Assembly: GCF_000478195.2 (NCBI RefSeq)
Contig: NZ_AUZM01000016.1
Coordinates: 1 to 64,000 of the forward strand
Direction: 5' to 3'
Length of the DNA stretch: 64,000 nt
Source of the DNA: Lyngbya aestuarii BL J
GTDB taxonomy: Bacteria; Cyanobacteriota; Cyanobacteriia; Cyanobacteriales; Microcoleaceae
Within the stretch, counting starts at the first letter, position 1. Every line of letters begins with the position of its first letter. Both the position numbers and the translations under genes were made by a program. Under the pieces are notes generated by a model that worked only from the letters and a program-made list of their open reading frames with translations, did not search any database and was not told the origin of the DNA. Positions 23,367 through 32,898 of the stretch are shown one piece after another.

Positions 23367-24584
23367 CTACGCAATACTTCCTCGCTTTCGAGCTTCTTTA
23401 TAAGAAGTACCGATATTTTTCATTCCCGCTTTAATCATTTCTTGTTCTAACATAGCAAAAAAACGGGTGCGATCGCCTCCCCTAACAACAGCTTGGTTGT
23501 GTGCTTCTGCTAACGCTACCGGATAACCGTAGCCTTTTTTTACTTGGGCGATCATCATTCCCAAAGCCAATTCTAACTGTTCGGAATTTTCCGCAACCCA
23601 AGCCGGAACTTCTATTCTAGCAATTTCTGTCCCCACATTTACATAACAAAAATAAACTTGATGACAATCATACAGATCTAATATTCTAGCTTGACTTCGC
23701 CATAACGGACTACGTTGACCTGGTTGTAATTTAGACGCCCAAATGACAGTATCTCGCAACGGTTCAAAACTTTGACAGGGTGCTTTTTTAGAAAAGCCTT
23801 GGCTGTCAATAATTCCCACCGTCGGACAATATTTAACGCAGTTAGGTTCTTCGTGGGGACAAGCTTCTAACCGCAAAAAAGACACCGTTTCACTACTACG
23901 AGAAGCGCTAACATATCCCAATAATGGAATACCCGCCAACCGCAAAGTATCCCAAGCTTGTAAGATCGGTTCTAAGATTAAATTACGGGCTTCAGAAGGG
24001 AGTTGTTCGAGAAACCAATAGGTTAAACTCCCATCCACCATTGCTAAAGTTGGAATAGATAGTAGATTTCCGGGAATCATCGATAAATACTCGCCAATTT
24101 CTGCTAGAATAACCGCTTCAGAAACCGTGCGTCGATATCCCATCCATTCTTCAGTTCTAATTCCCCACTGACGAGAAATATATAAATCTTCCGGTTGATA
24201 ATAAATTTCGGGGATACTATCTAAAACCGGATGGCGACTTTGACCGTAATATAAAATAATCCGACCCACATTTAACAAATAACAATAGGCAATTTCGTGG
24301 GCGCTGGGTGAAATTTGAGAACCATCTGTGGCGAATACTGTATGAACTTTTGGAGGAACAGGAATATAGCAACAAGCATCTATCGGTTCAACCGGTTTAG
24401 CGGGGTTAAACAGGATGCGATTTCCCAAATTTTCTTGATGTTCAACTAACTGACTTTGATGGGGTTTAGCCGCTTCTAAAAAGCGTTGAGCAATTTCTAA
24501 CCGTTTGTGGGCGGCTTCGACTTCCCGACTCATATGTTGACTCATTCCCTGCATTTGTTGGGAGAGTTTAGTGAGATCAAGCAT
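23367..24584 (-). CDS. NurA-domain protein (putative 5'-3' nuclease)
   Basis: This 405-residue protein has TVFATDGSQISPSAHEIAY near residue 95, with the aspartate and GSQ of the NurA nuclease core, and later VDGSLTYWFLEQL, ESQ/KAL-type segments and GYVSASRSSETV, all typical of the family. Archaeal NurA works with HerA in end resection; cyanobacterial homologues are widespread but less studied. Residues 1-55 are a coiled-coil-like helix with many histidines and glutamates. There is no HerA-like gene beside it. Its own stop is almost shared with the kinase gene's, so they are convergent. Confidence 0.8.
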   Translation of the reverse strand: MLDLTKLSQQMQGMSQHMSREVEAAHKRLEIAQRFLEAAKPHQSQLVEHQENLGNRILFNPAKPVEPIDACCYIPVPPKVHTVFATDGSQISPSAHEIAYCYLLNVGRIILYYGQSRHPVLDSIPEIYYQPEDLYISRQWGIRTEEWMGYRRTVSEAVILAEIGEYLSMIPGNLLSIPTLAMVDGSLTYWFLEQLPSEARNLILEPILQAWDTLRLAGIPLLGYVSASRSSETVSFLRLEACPHEEPNCVKYCPTVGIIDSQGFSKKAPCQSFEPLRDTVIWASKLQPGQRSPLWRSQARILDLYDCHQVYFCYVNVGTEIARIEVPAWVAENSEQLELALGMMIAQVKKGYGYPVALAEAHNQAVVRGGDRTRFFAMLEQEMIKAGMKNIGTSYKEARKRGSIA

Positions 24585-24662
24585 GGTGTTTTACCCGAGA
24601 AGAAAACAGGTACTTTCTTTAAGTTTAGAATAAAATTAACTTTTCAACATCCATTTTGATTT

Positions 24663-25448
24663 TTAGGATCTCCAAGCCGAAAACTCTTGAGTAAACTGAG
24701 ACTGAGATAAAAGCTGAATACGCGGATATTCTGAAACAGAATCTCGTTCGGTTTGGGTATTGTAACCCCAGTCTGCTAAAAACAAATGTACATCTCCTAA
24801 GTCGGGGTGTTGTTGAACTTTTAGTAACGTTTTGAGTCGATCTTCAACAAACCAAATTTGAGGAGTCGGTTGAACCCCCGCTAATAACTCTCGCAAGATT
24901 TCATATTTAGGACGTTTTTCACCTTTCCCAAAAATCCTTCCTCGGTTCAGATTAACTCCTTCTTTTTCTAGAAGCGATCGCACAAACCGTTCTTCTTTGG
25001 TTGTGATAATATAAAGATCTAAAGAATTCTCTAAAAAAGCTTTAACCCGTTCAATTACCCCTGGATAAAACCGATGTAAAGCCAACCAACTCGGTAAATC
25101 AGCAGAAATCCATTGATCTCGAATTCCATCGAGTTGAGTCGATAACATTTTGGGGTCAAGATTTTCGGAGGTAATCGTTTGTTTGGCGATACTTTGCCAA
25201 TCGTGTAAGATATCCGCTTCTGGGGTTCCTTTTACCAATTCTCGCACCAGTACAGGCATTTCCCAACCGGTTTCAATCACTGGACGAGTTCGATAAAATT
25301 TTTGAGCGAGATCATCAGGAGGAACAGAGTCAGAAGACGACCAAATTCGACAATAGGTTCGCCATGCAGTCTGAAAATATTCAATCATACCATCACAGAC
25401 AACCCCATCAAAATCAAGGGCGAGAAGCGTCGGTTGGTCGGCTATCAT
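24663..25448 (-). CDS. HAD-superfamily hydrolase
   Basis: This 261-residue protein starts with LLALDFDGVVCDGMIEYFQT, the HAD motif I with the nucleophile DxD. LYIITTKEERFV (motif II, around residue 150) and the motif III/IV region with KGEKRPKYEILRELL and IWFVEDRLKTL complete the fold. It would hydrolyse a phosphate ester; the substrate is unknown. It lies 78 bases downstream of the NurA gene start in the same orientation, so the two may be one operon. Confidence 0.85.
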   Translation of the reverse strand: MIADQPTLLALDFDGVVCDGMIEYFQTAWRTYCRIWSSSDSVPPDDLAQKFYRTRPVIETGWEMPVLVRELVKGTPEADILHDWQSIAKQTITSENLDPKMLSTQLDGIRDQWISADLPSWLALHRFYPGVIERVKAFLENSLDLYIITTKEERFVRSLLEKEGVNLNRGRIFGKGEKRPKYEILRELLAGVQPTPQIWFVEDRLKTLLKVQQHPDLGDVHLFLADWGYNTQTERDSVSEYPRIQLLSQSQFTQEFSAWRS

Positions 25449-25617
25449 TAATCAAAACCTCCAATGGGATAATCAATCTGGGTCTAACTGGGGATTTGGC
25501 GATCGCCCGCTTCAATGTATACTATGTCGATGTCTCTTAGCACAAGTAAATTAAGAACGTTTTCTGCTAGAAAGACTAAAATTGAAGTGAGGACTCATAT
25601 AGGACAGTGAAATATTT

Positions 25618-25788
25618 ATGACACAAACACAACCGACAACTACACCGAACTTAGAAGAACCGAAATTTGGATTTAATCACTATGCGGAACGTTTGAATGG
25701 CCGTGCGGCGATGATGGGATTTGTCATTACCCTGGCGATTGAATATTTTACCGGACAGGGGTTGCTATCCTGGCTAGGCTTGAGTTAA
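25618..25788 (+). CDS. High-light-inducible protein (small CAB-like)
   Basis: This 56-residue protein has the single-helix chlorophyll-binding motif YAERLNGRAAMMGFVITLA (ExxNGRxAMxG), followed by EYFTGQGLLSWLGL. Such Hli proteins bind chlorophyll and carotenoid in thylakoids and protect photosystem II assembly under excess light. Length and motif are normal for HliA/B/C-type proteins; which one cannot be told. It lies divergent to the HAD gene with 169 bases between. Confidence 0.93.
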   Translation: MTQTQPTTTPNLEEPKFGFNHYAERLNGRAAMMGFVITLAIEYFTGQGLLSWLGLS

Positions 25789-25952
25789 CCTATGGGCAAC
25801 TTCCTCTCCTTGTCTGAGGTTAGAGGAAATTGCTCTCCCAAGAAGTTCTAATCTGTTCAGGTTAATTGAATTGAGCAAGTGAGTCAGTTTCAATACGGAT
25901 ACCCACTAAAAGTCAAAGAAAATAACGATAATAAAGAGTAGAGTCAGCAGAG

Positions 25953-26252
25953 ATGAACGCATTATGGCGACAGATGTTGATGTTTAAGTCCGCTTATCGT
26001 AGAGAGCCAATTGTCAGCTTTATCATTACCGTCGGAGTGGTTGATGCTATTATTGGCGGTGTCGGTGCGAGTTGGTCGCTGTTAAGTTTTGGATTGGGAA
26101 CAGTCGGTGTTGCAGTTGCAGTTCGATGGTGGCAAAGTCCAGGTTCTAAAGTGGAGTCACCAGAAGCGGCGCCCGAATATTATCTTCCTTCTAGTTCTTC
26201 TCGACCTCCCTTACCGATGTTGAACCCCAAACACAAGCGTCCTCCTTATTGA
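25953..26252 (+). CDS. Small conserved-type hypothetical membrane protein
   Basis: This 99-residue protein has a hydrophobic segment at about 20-58 (VSFIITVGVVDAIIGGVGAS then LLSFGLGTVGVAVAV), probably two membrane helices, and a proline/serine-rich basic tail (LPSSSSRPPLPMLNPKHK). No named family is recognised. It follows the hli gene by 164 bases and precedes the MerR regulator by 19, so it may share a transcript with either. Confidence 0.6.
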   Translation: MNALWRQMLMFKSAYRREPIVSFIITVGVVDAIIGGVGASWSLLSFGLGTVGVAVAVRWWQSPGSKVESPEAAPEYYLPSSSSRPPLPMLNPKHKRPPY

Positions 26253-26271
26253 TCAATTCAAATTTGTTCTC

Positions 26272-26697
26272 ATGGTTTCTGTAACGCACGATAAGTCACT
26301 CAAAATTGGGGAAGTCGCCTCTCTGAGTGGTTTATCGGTGAAAACAATTCGCTACTATGAAGATATTGGTTTGCTCAGTCCCACGGTTGAACGGTCAGAG
26401 TCCGGGTATCGCTTGTTTAACTCCTTAGTTTTAACGCGGTTGAGTTTTGTTAAACGGGCTAAATCTTTGGGTTTGAGTTTGAGTGAAATTCGAGAAATTT
26501 TAGAAATTCGTGATCTCGGTCAATTGCCTTGTGGCGAAGTCAAGCAGTGTTTGCTGTCTAAGGTTGAAGCGATTAATCAGCAAATTGCCGCCTTGGAAAC
26601 GCTCAGAGGGGAGTTAAAGGAGTTACTCGCTCATTGGCAAGAGCAACCTTCACCTAACCAAGCCGCGCAAACCATTTGTCCGAATATTCAGCTTTAG
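26272..26697 (+). CDS. MerR-family transcriptional regulator (heavy-metal type)
   Basis: This 141-residue protein has a winged helix at about residues 10-75 (LKIGEVASLSGLSVKTIRYYEDIGLLSP) and a dimerisation helix (about 80-130). Cysteines occur at LPCGEVKQCLLS and the C-terminal TICPNIQ, where ZntR/CueR-like proteins bind metal, so a metal-responsive activator is likely; the metal is unknown. No metal exporter gene is next to it. Its end overlaps the end of the opposite-strand small basic protein gene by 48 bases. Confidence 0.9.
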   Translation: MVSVTHDKSLKIGEVASLSGLSVKTIRYYEDIGLLSPTVERSESGYRLFNSLVLTRLSFVKRAKSLGLSLSEIREILEIRDLGQLPCGEVKQCLLSKVEAINQQIAALETLRGELKELLAHWQEQPSPNQAAQTICPNIQL

Positions 26698-26910
26698 TTC
26701 CAAAAACAAAGGGAAGGGGTTTTCTGATTTTCCCTTCCCTGGCTGTTCTGGTTGGTTTGAGTTGTTTTGATTGCCCGGGTTGGGCTTCAGTTTGTTTCGC
26801 AGAACTTGTTGCCGTTTTTTCAGTTGTCTTGCTCGTGCGGAACCGCCTTTTCCTTTATTGTTTCTCCCCTGGCGGCGTGGAGATTCCCATCGCTTCATAT
26901 ATTGAGCCAT
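26650..26910 (-). CDS. Small, highly basic hypothetical protein
   Basis: This 86-residue frame begins MAQYMKRWESPRRQGR and continues with GSARARQLKKRQQVLRNKL, rich in arginine and lysine. A good ribosome-binding site (TGAGGAAAGCT) precedes the ATG, unlike the opposite-strand frames in the same place. The tail overlaps the merR 3' end on the other strand, and a 9-bp stem (AGGGAAGGG/CCCTTCCCT, about 26709-26741) lies inside it. A nucleic-acid-binding role is possible from charge alone. Confidence 0.5.
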   Translation of the reverse strand: MAQYMKRWESPRRQGRNNKGKGGSARARQLKKRQQVLRNKLKPNPGNQNNSNQPEQPGKGKSENPFPLFLELKLNIRTNGLRGLVR

Positions 26911-27246
26911 AGCTTTCCTCAGACTACCATTTCCTCTACTGTAAATGAAAAATTCCGCATTGTCAACCCTTAAAGCGAAATTATTTCTATCTTTTCAATT
27001 TGAATTTTGTTACTACAGTTGCTCAATTAAGTGGAAGTTTGAAGTCATAATTAAGTCATCAATATAAGTTGGATAAATCAACGGACTTTTGAATACTGGT
27101 ATTATTTAAAACCTTGATTATCAGTAATTTCAAGGGGTTTTCAACGGTCTATCCAGACGGATCAATCAAAAAAATCAGTATTTTGAGGGTTTTATTTTTT
27201 GGCGATTCATAGGACAATAAAAGTAGAAGTTATTTCAATCAATCTT
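26911..27246. other. Gene-free AT-rich stretch
   Basis: No coding region, RNA gene or strong hairpin is supported in these 336 bases. It contains the divergent starts of the small basic protein gene and the small membrane protein gene at 27247. Confidence 0.5.
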
Positions 27247-27420
27247 ATGCTGTACTCTGAATCTACTTTTTCTTCTCTCAACACTCCTTCTTTGCTTATC
27301 CTTCGCAACTGGGTGAGAAGCGGTCTGTTTTTAATGCTTTTAATTTTGGCAACTGTTCCCTTAACGATATTTGCTTTATTAAGCTGGAAATTAGAAAGTC
27401 AGATGCCGACAGAAAACTAA
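27247..27420 (+). CDS. Small single-span membrane protein, hypothetical
   Basis: This 57-residue frame from ATG 27247 has one hydrophobic helix (about 26-46, GLFLMLLILATVPLTIFALL) and short polar ends. A TTG at 27199 would extend it by 16 residues but with no support. No family is recognised. Its size and single helix resemble small thylakoid subunits in general only. Confidence 0.4.
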   Translation: MLYSESTFSSLNTPSLLILRNWVRSGLFLMLLILATVPLTIFALLSWKLESQMPTEN

Positions 27421-27466
27421 AAATCAAGTAGAGTGAACAACATTATTTGAGTAAAAACTTATCGGT

Positions 27467-30070
27467 CTACCAACGCGGATCAGACTCAATAAACGCTATA
27501 GCAAGATCAGCCGGAACAGGTCTGAGAAAATAGAATCCTTGAGCAAATTCACAACCCAGGGATCGCAATTGTTCGACTTGCTTTAAGGTTTCGACTCCTT
27601 CTGCAATCACTGCCAATTTTAACACATGAGCCAGGGTAATAATCGTCTGTACAACCACTAAATTTTCTCCTTCTCCATCCGCTTCCATTTGAGAAATAAA
27701 ACTGCGGTCAATTTTGAGCGTATCAACCGGAAAACGATTTAGAGAACTCAGTGAAGAAAAGCCCGTGCCAAAATCATCAATACTTAGCCGCACATTCAGG
27801 GCTTTTAGTTGTTGTAATAAAGCAATCGTTTCATCAACCTCTTTCATCACAACACTTTCACTAATTTCTAGTCGTAAATTCTGAGGATCAATACCCGATT
27901 CTAAAATAATCTCTTGAATTTGTTCAACTAAATCAGGTTGCGAAAATTGTCGGCTTGATAAATTTACCCCCATAATCAACTCTAGATTGTTTCCGAACTG
28001 ATCTTGCAGCCTTTTTAATTGATGACAAGCTTCCCTAATCACCCATTGACCCATCGGAATAATTAAACCAGTTTCCTTCGCAATTGACATAAACTCATCG
28101 GGAAATAGTAAATCTTTTTGAGGATGTTGCCAACGAATTAAGGCTTCTAAACCAATCAATTTCCCCGTTTTCAATGAAACTAGAGGTTGATAATGTAGGA
28201 CAAATTCTTGACGTTCTAAAGCCCGTCGTAAATCAGTTTCTAACTGAAGATGTTGTTTTCCATCCACACTCATTTTGTGTTCAAAGATTTGATAAGAACC
28301 TGTTCCTTGACTTCTCGCTTGATACATTGCAGTATTAGCATTTCGGAGTAAAGCTTCAGCACTGGTATTTGTAGCGTCATTTAAAGCAATACCAATACTA
28401 ATCGTTCTAAACACTTCTTGTCCTTGTAAATAAAAAGGTGTAACTAACGCTTGCTGAATCCGTTCCGCAACCCAAATTGCATTTTGAGGCTGTCTAAGAT
28501 GTTCAATCAAAATGGCAAATTCGTCAGCACTCAAGCGAGCAATAATGTCACGGTTTCGTACACAAGTTCTCAACCGTTGCACTAAATCAATTAAAAGTTG
28601 ATCGCCTGCCTGATGACCTAAACTATCATTAATCACTTTAAAACGATCAATATTTAAAAATAAGATTCCACAGAATATTTTCTGTCTTGTTTTGAGATTG
28701 ATTTCTTTCTCGATATAATTCAAAAAGCTACCTCGATTGGGTAAGCCTGTTAAGGGATCATGAGAAAGATAATAAACTTGTTTATAAGCAATAATACTAA
28801 TACTGGTTAGCACAAAAGCGAGTGCAGGTGAAATCAGAGGAAACCATCCTTTAAACACAAATAATCCATAGCCAATTCCGAATAAAATCAGCAGTCCACT
28901 ACTCAAGGTAATTGCTTGTTTAATCGGATGTCGAATTCGCCAAGTTATTCTTCCAGCAATCAAAGCCCAACCGAGAATCCAAATTGCTTCTAGCCATCTG
29001 GGTAAAAACCAAAATAATTGGGGAGATTGCCAAAATTTTAAAGATTGATTGATACCAAAATCATTTAACGCGACACTAATTAGATGACTCGTCATCTGAG
29101 CATGAACAAATACTCCAGGCATCATGGCTTCATTTAATGCCGCAGCACTATAAGGAGTAAAAAAAGAATCTTTTAAACTCGGTGCTGTTGCGCCAATTAA
29201 GACAATTTTATCCTGAACTAAACTTGGATTGAGATTTCCGGCTAAAATCTCTCCAATTGAAATCGTTTTCGCGATTTGAGGACTGCGATAATTGAGTAAA
29301 AGTTGATACCCTTGATCGTCAATTTGGGCATATCCACCACTCCAAGTTTTCAAGGGAACAAAAACCTGATCACCCAACTGCATATAATTCGGGTTAGAAG
29401 AATAATTTTCAGGTTGAATTCCTCTGGCTTGAAGATAAAATAGGGCGAGTTGTAATGAAAAAGAAAATAAGGTTTCCTCCTCCGTACTGGCAAACAAAAG
29501 CTGACGTCGAATCACACCATCTGGATCAACGGGAACATCATTAAATCCAATCCGTTCAGGAGGAATATTGGGTGGCGGTGGAATGGGTGAAACCCCTAAG
29601 TTTGTAATAGCAATAATATTCTCAGCTTGGAGTTGAGCGGCGAGTTTATCCATTCCTGGGGGTTGGGGTAAATCTCGATAAACGTCAATTCCAATCACTA
29701 CAGGTTTATACTGTTGGAGTCGAGCTAAGATTTCAGCCAGAGCCTGATCCGAGAATGGCCAGCCTTGGTTTTTTAAGTCGGCTTCTGTAATCGTTACCAC
29801 TAACAGTCGAGGATCACGTTTTTTTTCGGGTTGGAGTCGCACCAACAGATCAAAAATTCTCAATTCTAAAGGCTGTAAACTGCCCGATTGTTGTAAAATG
29901 GCAACAACCACAGCGATCGCTAAACTGGCAATTAACCCCGGACAGAGGAGAGTCTTTAATCCGGTATAAACACCAGTTTGATCACTTTTGAGGAAAGAGA
30001 TTCGCGGTAAAATTGAACGAAGTTTAGGAGACCACATGGAGTAAGTGTAGAATTCAAAATCCGAATTCAA
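27467..30070 (-). CDS. CHASE2-GGDEF-EAL sensor (probable c-di-GMP phosphodiesterase)
   Basis: In this 867-residue protein an N-terminal helix (about 42-62) is followed by an extracytoplasmic CHASE2 domain (about 70-350, with LLVVTITEADLKNQGWPFSD and IVLIGATAPSLKDSF), three membrane helices (about 355-430), a GGDEF domain (about 440-600) and an EAL domain (about 615-860). The GGDEF active site is degraded to SADEF, so it is probably not a cyclase. The EAL domain keeps LEALIRWQHP, ISESVV, DDFGTGFSSL, KIDRSF and AEGVET, so it should hydrolyse c-di-GMP. The first ATG may be further in. It is divergent from dapB. Confidence 0.93.
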   Translation of the reverse strand: MNSDFEFYTYSMWSPKLRSILPRISFLKSDQTGVYTGLKTLLCPGLIASLAIAVVVAILQQSGSLQPLELRIFDLLVRLQPEKKRDPRLLVVTITEADLKNQGWPFSDQALAEILARLQQYKPVVIGIDVYRDLPQPPGMDKLAAQLQAENIIAITNLGVSPIPPPPNIPPERIGFNDVPVDPDGVIRRQLLFASTEEETLFSFSLQLALFYLQARGIQPENYSSNPNYMQLGDQVFVPLKTWSGGYAQIDDQGYQLLLNYRSPQIAKTISIGEILAGNLNPSLVQDKIVLIGATAPSLKDSFFTPYSAAALNEAMMPGVFVHAQMTSHLISVALNDFGINQSLKFWQSPQLFWFLPRWLEAIWILGWALIAGRITWRIRHPIKQAITLSSGLLILFGIGYGLFVFKGWFPLISPALAFVLTSISIIAYKQVYYLSHDPLTGLPNRGSFLNYIEKEINLKTRQKIFCGILFLNIDRFKVINDSLGHQAGDQLLIDLVQRLRTCVRNRDIIARLSADEFAILIEHLRQPQNAIWVAERIQQALVTPFYLQGQEVFRTISIGIALNDATNTSAEALLRNANTAMYQARSQGTGSYQIFEHKMSVDGKQHLQLETDLRRALERQEFVLHYQPLVSLKTGKLIGLEALIRWQHPQKDLLFPDEFMSIAKETGLIIPMGQWVIREACHQLKRLQDQFGNNLELIMGVNLSSRQFSQPDLVEQIQEIILESGIDPQNLRLEISESVVMKEVDETIALLQQLKALNVRLSIDDFGTGFSSLSSLNRFPVDTLKIDRSFISQMEADGEGENLVVVQTIITLAHVLKLAVIAEGVETLKQVEQLRSLGCEFAQGFYFLRPVPADLAIAFIESDPRW

Positions 30071-30237
30071 ACCAAATCACGTCATCTAGACTATGAAATC
30101 GTCATCCAACTATTGTAACTTCCCCCTGAAGAAACAATTAAGCTGACAATATATATTTTGGCTCTTACTGACTTATGATAGTCTGAGTTTTGAGTTTTAA
30201 AAATCTCGTCATTAAAGTGCAGGATCAATCAAAGCCG

Positions 30238-31065
30238 ATGACAAATCAATTTCCGATTCCAGTAATTGTTAATGGTGCAGGTGGTAAAATGGGACGAGAG
30301 GTGGTGAAAGCCGTTGCGACTGCCTCAGATCTGACTCTAATGGGTGCGATTGATCGCAACCCGCAAACATTAAACCAAGATGCAGGATCTTTAGCCGGAA
30401 TAGAGCCTCTAGAAATCCCAATTACCAATGATCGTGAAGCGACACTGGTGATGGCAGCGCAGGAAAAACAACCCGGTGTGATGGTCGATTTTACCCATCC
30501 TGATTTTGTTTATGATAACGTTAGAGCAGCGATCGCCTATGGTATCCGTCCGGTTGTGGGGACGACAGGTTTAAGTCCTGAGCAAATTCAAGACTTAGCA
30601 GAGTTTGCAGATAAAGCAAGTATTGGCTGTTTGATTATTCCTAACTTTTGTATTGGGATGGTATTGCTTCAACAAGCCGCAGTTACCGCATCTCAATACT
30701 TTGATCATGTAGAAATTATCGAACTTCACCACAACCAAAAAGCGGATGCTCCCAGTGGAACCGCGATTCATACCGCACAGATGTTAGGAGAGTTAGGGAA
30801 AGCCTACAACCCTCCGAGCGTTGAAGAAAGCGAGAAATTAACCGGAGCAAGAGGCGCGACAGCAGCGGAAAATATTCGCATTCATAGTATTCGTTTACCG
30901 GGATTAATCGCCCATCAAGAAGTGATTTTCGGATCGTCCGGTGAAATTTATACCCTCCGCCATGATACCACTGATCGCGCTTGCTATATGCCAGGCGTAA
31001 AGCTAGCGATTCGTAAAGTTCTAGAACTCAAAACCCTCGTTTATGGGTTAGAAAAGATATTATAG
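30238..31065 (+). CDS. dapB: 4-hydroxy-tetrahydrodipicolinate reductase
   Basis: This 275-residue enzyme of lysine and diaminopimelate synthesis (EC 1.17.1.8) has the N-terminal [17 protein letters not shown] nucleotide-binding loop, VGTTGLS, and the catalytic [19 protein letters not shown] 30238 gives the usual family length; a TTG at 30190 would add 16 residues and is less likely. AGGA lies 11 bases upstream. It is divergent from the CHASE2-GGDEF-EAL gene. Confidence 0.97.
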   Translation: MTNQFPIPVIVNGAGGKMGREVVKAVATASDLTLMGAIDRNPQTLNQDAGSLAGIEPLEIPITNDREATLVMAAQEKQPGVMVDFTHPDFVYDNVRAAIAYGIRPVVGTTGLSPEQIQDLAEFADKASIGCLIIPNFCIGMVLLQQAAVTASQYFDHVEIIELHHNQKADAPSGTAIHTAQMLGELGKAYNPPSVEESEKLTGARGATAAENIRIHSIRLPGLIAHQEVIFGSSGEIYTLRHDTTDRACYMPGVKLAIRKVLELKTLVYGLEKIL

Positions 31066-31172
31066 AGGTTCAGGGTTAGGGATAGAAAATCATCGTAATT
31101 TGACTGATTAATTTTGTCTGAGCCTCCGATCACACTATGACCTAACACCTGACGCAATACCACTGAAGCTAT

Positions 31173-31859
31173 ATGTTGATTCCCTTAACTCGCAAAACCT
31201 TTGAGGAATTAATTCCTGCTGTCGCCACCAGCGATCAATATCGTTATGCTTGGGGAAAACTCTCGGATTTTTTAAAGCGAGTGTTGATTTCGGCCGTTTG
31301 TGCCTCGGTTTGGATTATTATTGAGATTGCCGTCGAATCTGATAGCATCAAATCGGTGTTATTAATCTTAGGATTAATCACCATTCTTTACTGGTTTTGG
31401 GGGCCAGTGGTTGAAGCCAGTTTACGCAATCTACAATGTCGTAAATATCCCTACTGTGGATTTTGGCAGGGAAAAGTTCTCGACTATTATATTACCGAAG
31501 AAGTAACCAGCGAACAGGAATCTGTCAACAAAAAAGGAGATTTAATTATTATCGAAAACTTAGAGCGGCGAATAAATGTAGAAGTGGGAGACTCAAAAGG
31601 ATTTACAACAAGCATTCAAGCCCCTCTAAACCGCTCTCACAAAAAACTTCATCGGGGTCAAGTTGCTCAACTGATTGTCATGTCTTACCTCGAAGATTTA
31701 AGCCGAATTAGCCAAGTTTCTGACCTCTATATTCCCAGTCAAAACTTGTGGGTGAGTAACTATCCGTATTTGCGTCGAGATGCCTTTGTTGATGTAAGTC
31801 GCTGGGTTCGTTCTCAACGCGATACTCGTAGGCGATCGCAAACTTCTGTAGATCGATAA
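31173..31859 (+). CDS. Hypothetical cyanobacterial membrane protein
   Basis: This 228-residue protein has two hydrophobic segments at about 37-53 and 61-82 (LISAVCASVWIIIEIAV; VLLILGLITILYWFWGPVV), then a hydrophilic domain with CRKYPYCGFWQGKVLDYYIT and YPYLRRDAFVDVSRWV. The domain is charged and has no recognised active site. It begins 108 bases after dapB on the same strand but a link is not obvious. I know no function for it. Confidence 0.65.
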   Translation: MLIPLTRKTFEELIPAVATSDQYRYAWGKLSDFLKRVLISAVCASVWIIIEIAVESDSIKSVLLILGLITILYWFWGPVVEASLRNLQCRKYPYCGFWQGKVLDYYITEEVTSEQESVNKKGDLIIIENLERRINVEVGDSKGFTTSIQAPLNRSHKKLHRGQVAQLIVMSYLEDLSRISQVSDLYIPSQNLWVSNYPYLRRDAFVDVSRWVRSQRDTRRRSQTSVDR

Positions 31860-31981
31860 AATCTAGGTATCCTTCATCTGCGTTTCATGTGAAAAAACGA
31901 CTGATAGCCGGAGAAGATGCTCGTATAAATTAGAGGTATCTGGGGTGGTCAACTTCCTGTTAAGTCATCGGAGGAAACACA

Positions 31982-32149
31982 ATGGAAACACCTGGAACTC
32001 TCAGTTTAGAGCAGCAATTCAAGTTAGAAGTTCTGCAAAAAGAAGTGAAACGCTTAACCCAAGAACAAGCTCAAGCCTACCTGATGGAACTGATGCGTCA
32101 GAATATGGTGAAGGATAACTTACTCAAGCATTGGATAAAAAAGTCTTAA
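31982..32149 (+). CDS. nblA: Phycobilisome degradation protein NblA
   Basis: This 55-residue protein (LSLEQQFKLEVLQKEVKRL, then QAQAYLMELMRQNMVKDNLL) matches the NblA family, small helical adaptors that deliver phycobiliproteins to Clp protease during nitrogen or other starvation. Length is normal. A strong TCGGAGGA ribosome-binding site lies 8 bases upstream. Starvation control is usual for the family; no clean NtcA box (GTAN8TAC) was seen here. Confidence 0.95.
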   Translation: METPGTLSLEQQFKLEVLQKEVKRLTQEQAQAYLMELMRQNMVKDNLLKHWIKKS

Positions 32150-32167
32150 TCACCCACTTGTTGCAGA

Positions 32168-32205
32168 GGGGGCGCAAACCCCAGCGCCCTTAAATTTTAA
32201 AAAAA
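32168..32205. terminator. Hairpin between nblA and cobH
   Basis: GGGCGC (32170-32175) pairs with GCGCCC (32184-32189), followed by a TTAAATTTTAAAA stretch. It lies between the convergent stops of nblA and cobH. The T-tract is broken, so it may be a weak two-way terminator. Confidence 0.5.
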
Positions 32206-32206
32206 A

Positions 32207-32836
32207 CTAATTCACATTCACCTCACGACCGTAGGCTTGCCAAGCCAAATCGACCAAACCATTCACAATTGCAACAGAGACCACCGCACTGCCTTTGCGG
32301 CCATCAATCCGAATATGAGGCACCATTGAGTCATGTAAACGAGATTTCGCCACATCCGCCCCCACAAAACCCGAAGGCGTTGCAATCACTAAAGCGGGTT
32401 TAATTTCTTCAGCCTCAATCAAATCAACCAAAGCCGAAAGCGCCGTTTGTTCTTGACCAATCACAAAAATAGCTTCGGGATAACGTCGAGCTAAAGTTTG
32501 AATTCCCCAAGCGGTGCGGGTTTTTTCCCGTTGGGGTCGAGTCACCGCTTCCATCGAACAATAAACAGGATTAGCAAAAGTCGCTAAAATCTGGGGACTA
32601 ATCCCCACCTGCACCATCGGTACATCCACAACAATCGTTGTCCGGGCGGCTAAGGCGGCGGCTCCGGCTTGTAAAGCTTGATCAGAAAAGCGAACGAGGG
32701 ACTTGTACTCAAAATCAGCAGTCGCGTAAATGACCCGACGGACAATCTCATACTCGGCTGGAGAAAAAACGTGATCACCAATTTCGTGATCAATAATCCC
32801 TAGACTTTGGGCATCGGTAATGTGCCATTCCATCAT
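32207..32836 (-). CDS. cobH: Precorrin-8X methylmutase
   Basis: This 209-residue enzyme converts precorrin-8X to hydrogenobyrinate or cobyrinate in B12 synthesis (EC 5.4.99.61; CbiC in the anaerobic route, which cyanobacteria use). HVFSPAEYEIVRRVIYATADFEY near residues 24-45 includes the region around the expected catalytic histidine; VDVPMVQVGI and GVGADVAKSRL-type segments (ATPSGFVGADVAKSRL) are typical. The true start may be the second methionine. Cobalamin is needed for methionine synthase and for the B12-radical SAM enzyme further along. Confidence 0.93.
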   Translation of the reverse strand: MMEWHITDAQSLGIIDHEIGDHVFSPAEYEIVRRVIYATADFEYKSLVRFSDQALQAGAAALAARTTIVVDVPMVQVGISPQILATFANPVYCSMEAVTRPQREKTRTAWGIQTLARRYPEAIFVIGQEQTALSALVDLIEAEEIKPALVIATPSGFVGADVAKSRLHDSMVPHIRIDGRKGSAVVSVAIVNGLVDLAWQAYGREVNVN

Positions 32837-32898
32837 GATCTTCCGCTATTATCCGTCTGTGAATCGGTGCATTACCCCCGAACCGAAAAAATCTGAGC

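Noticed and set aside
31173-31859. Phosphate ABC transporter permease
   Set aside because: Two hydrophobic segments only and no permease signature; the label would be misleading.
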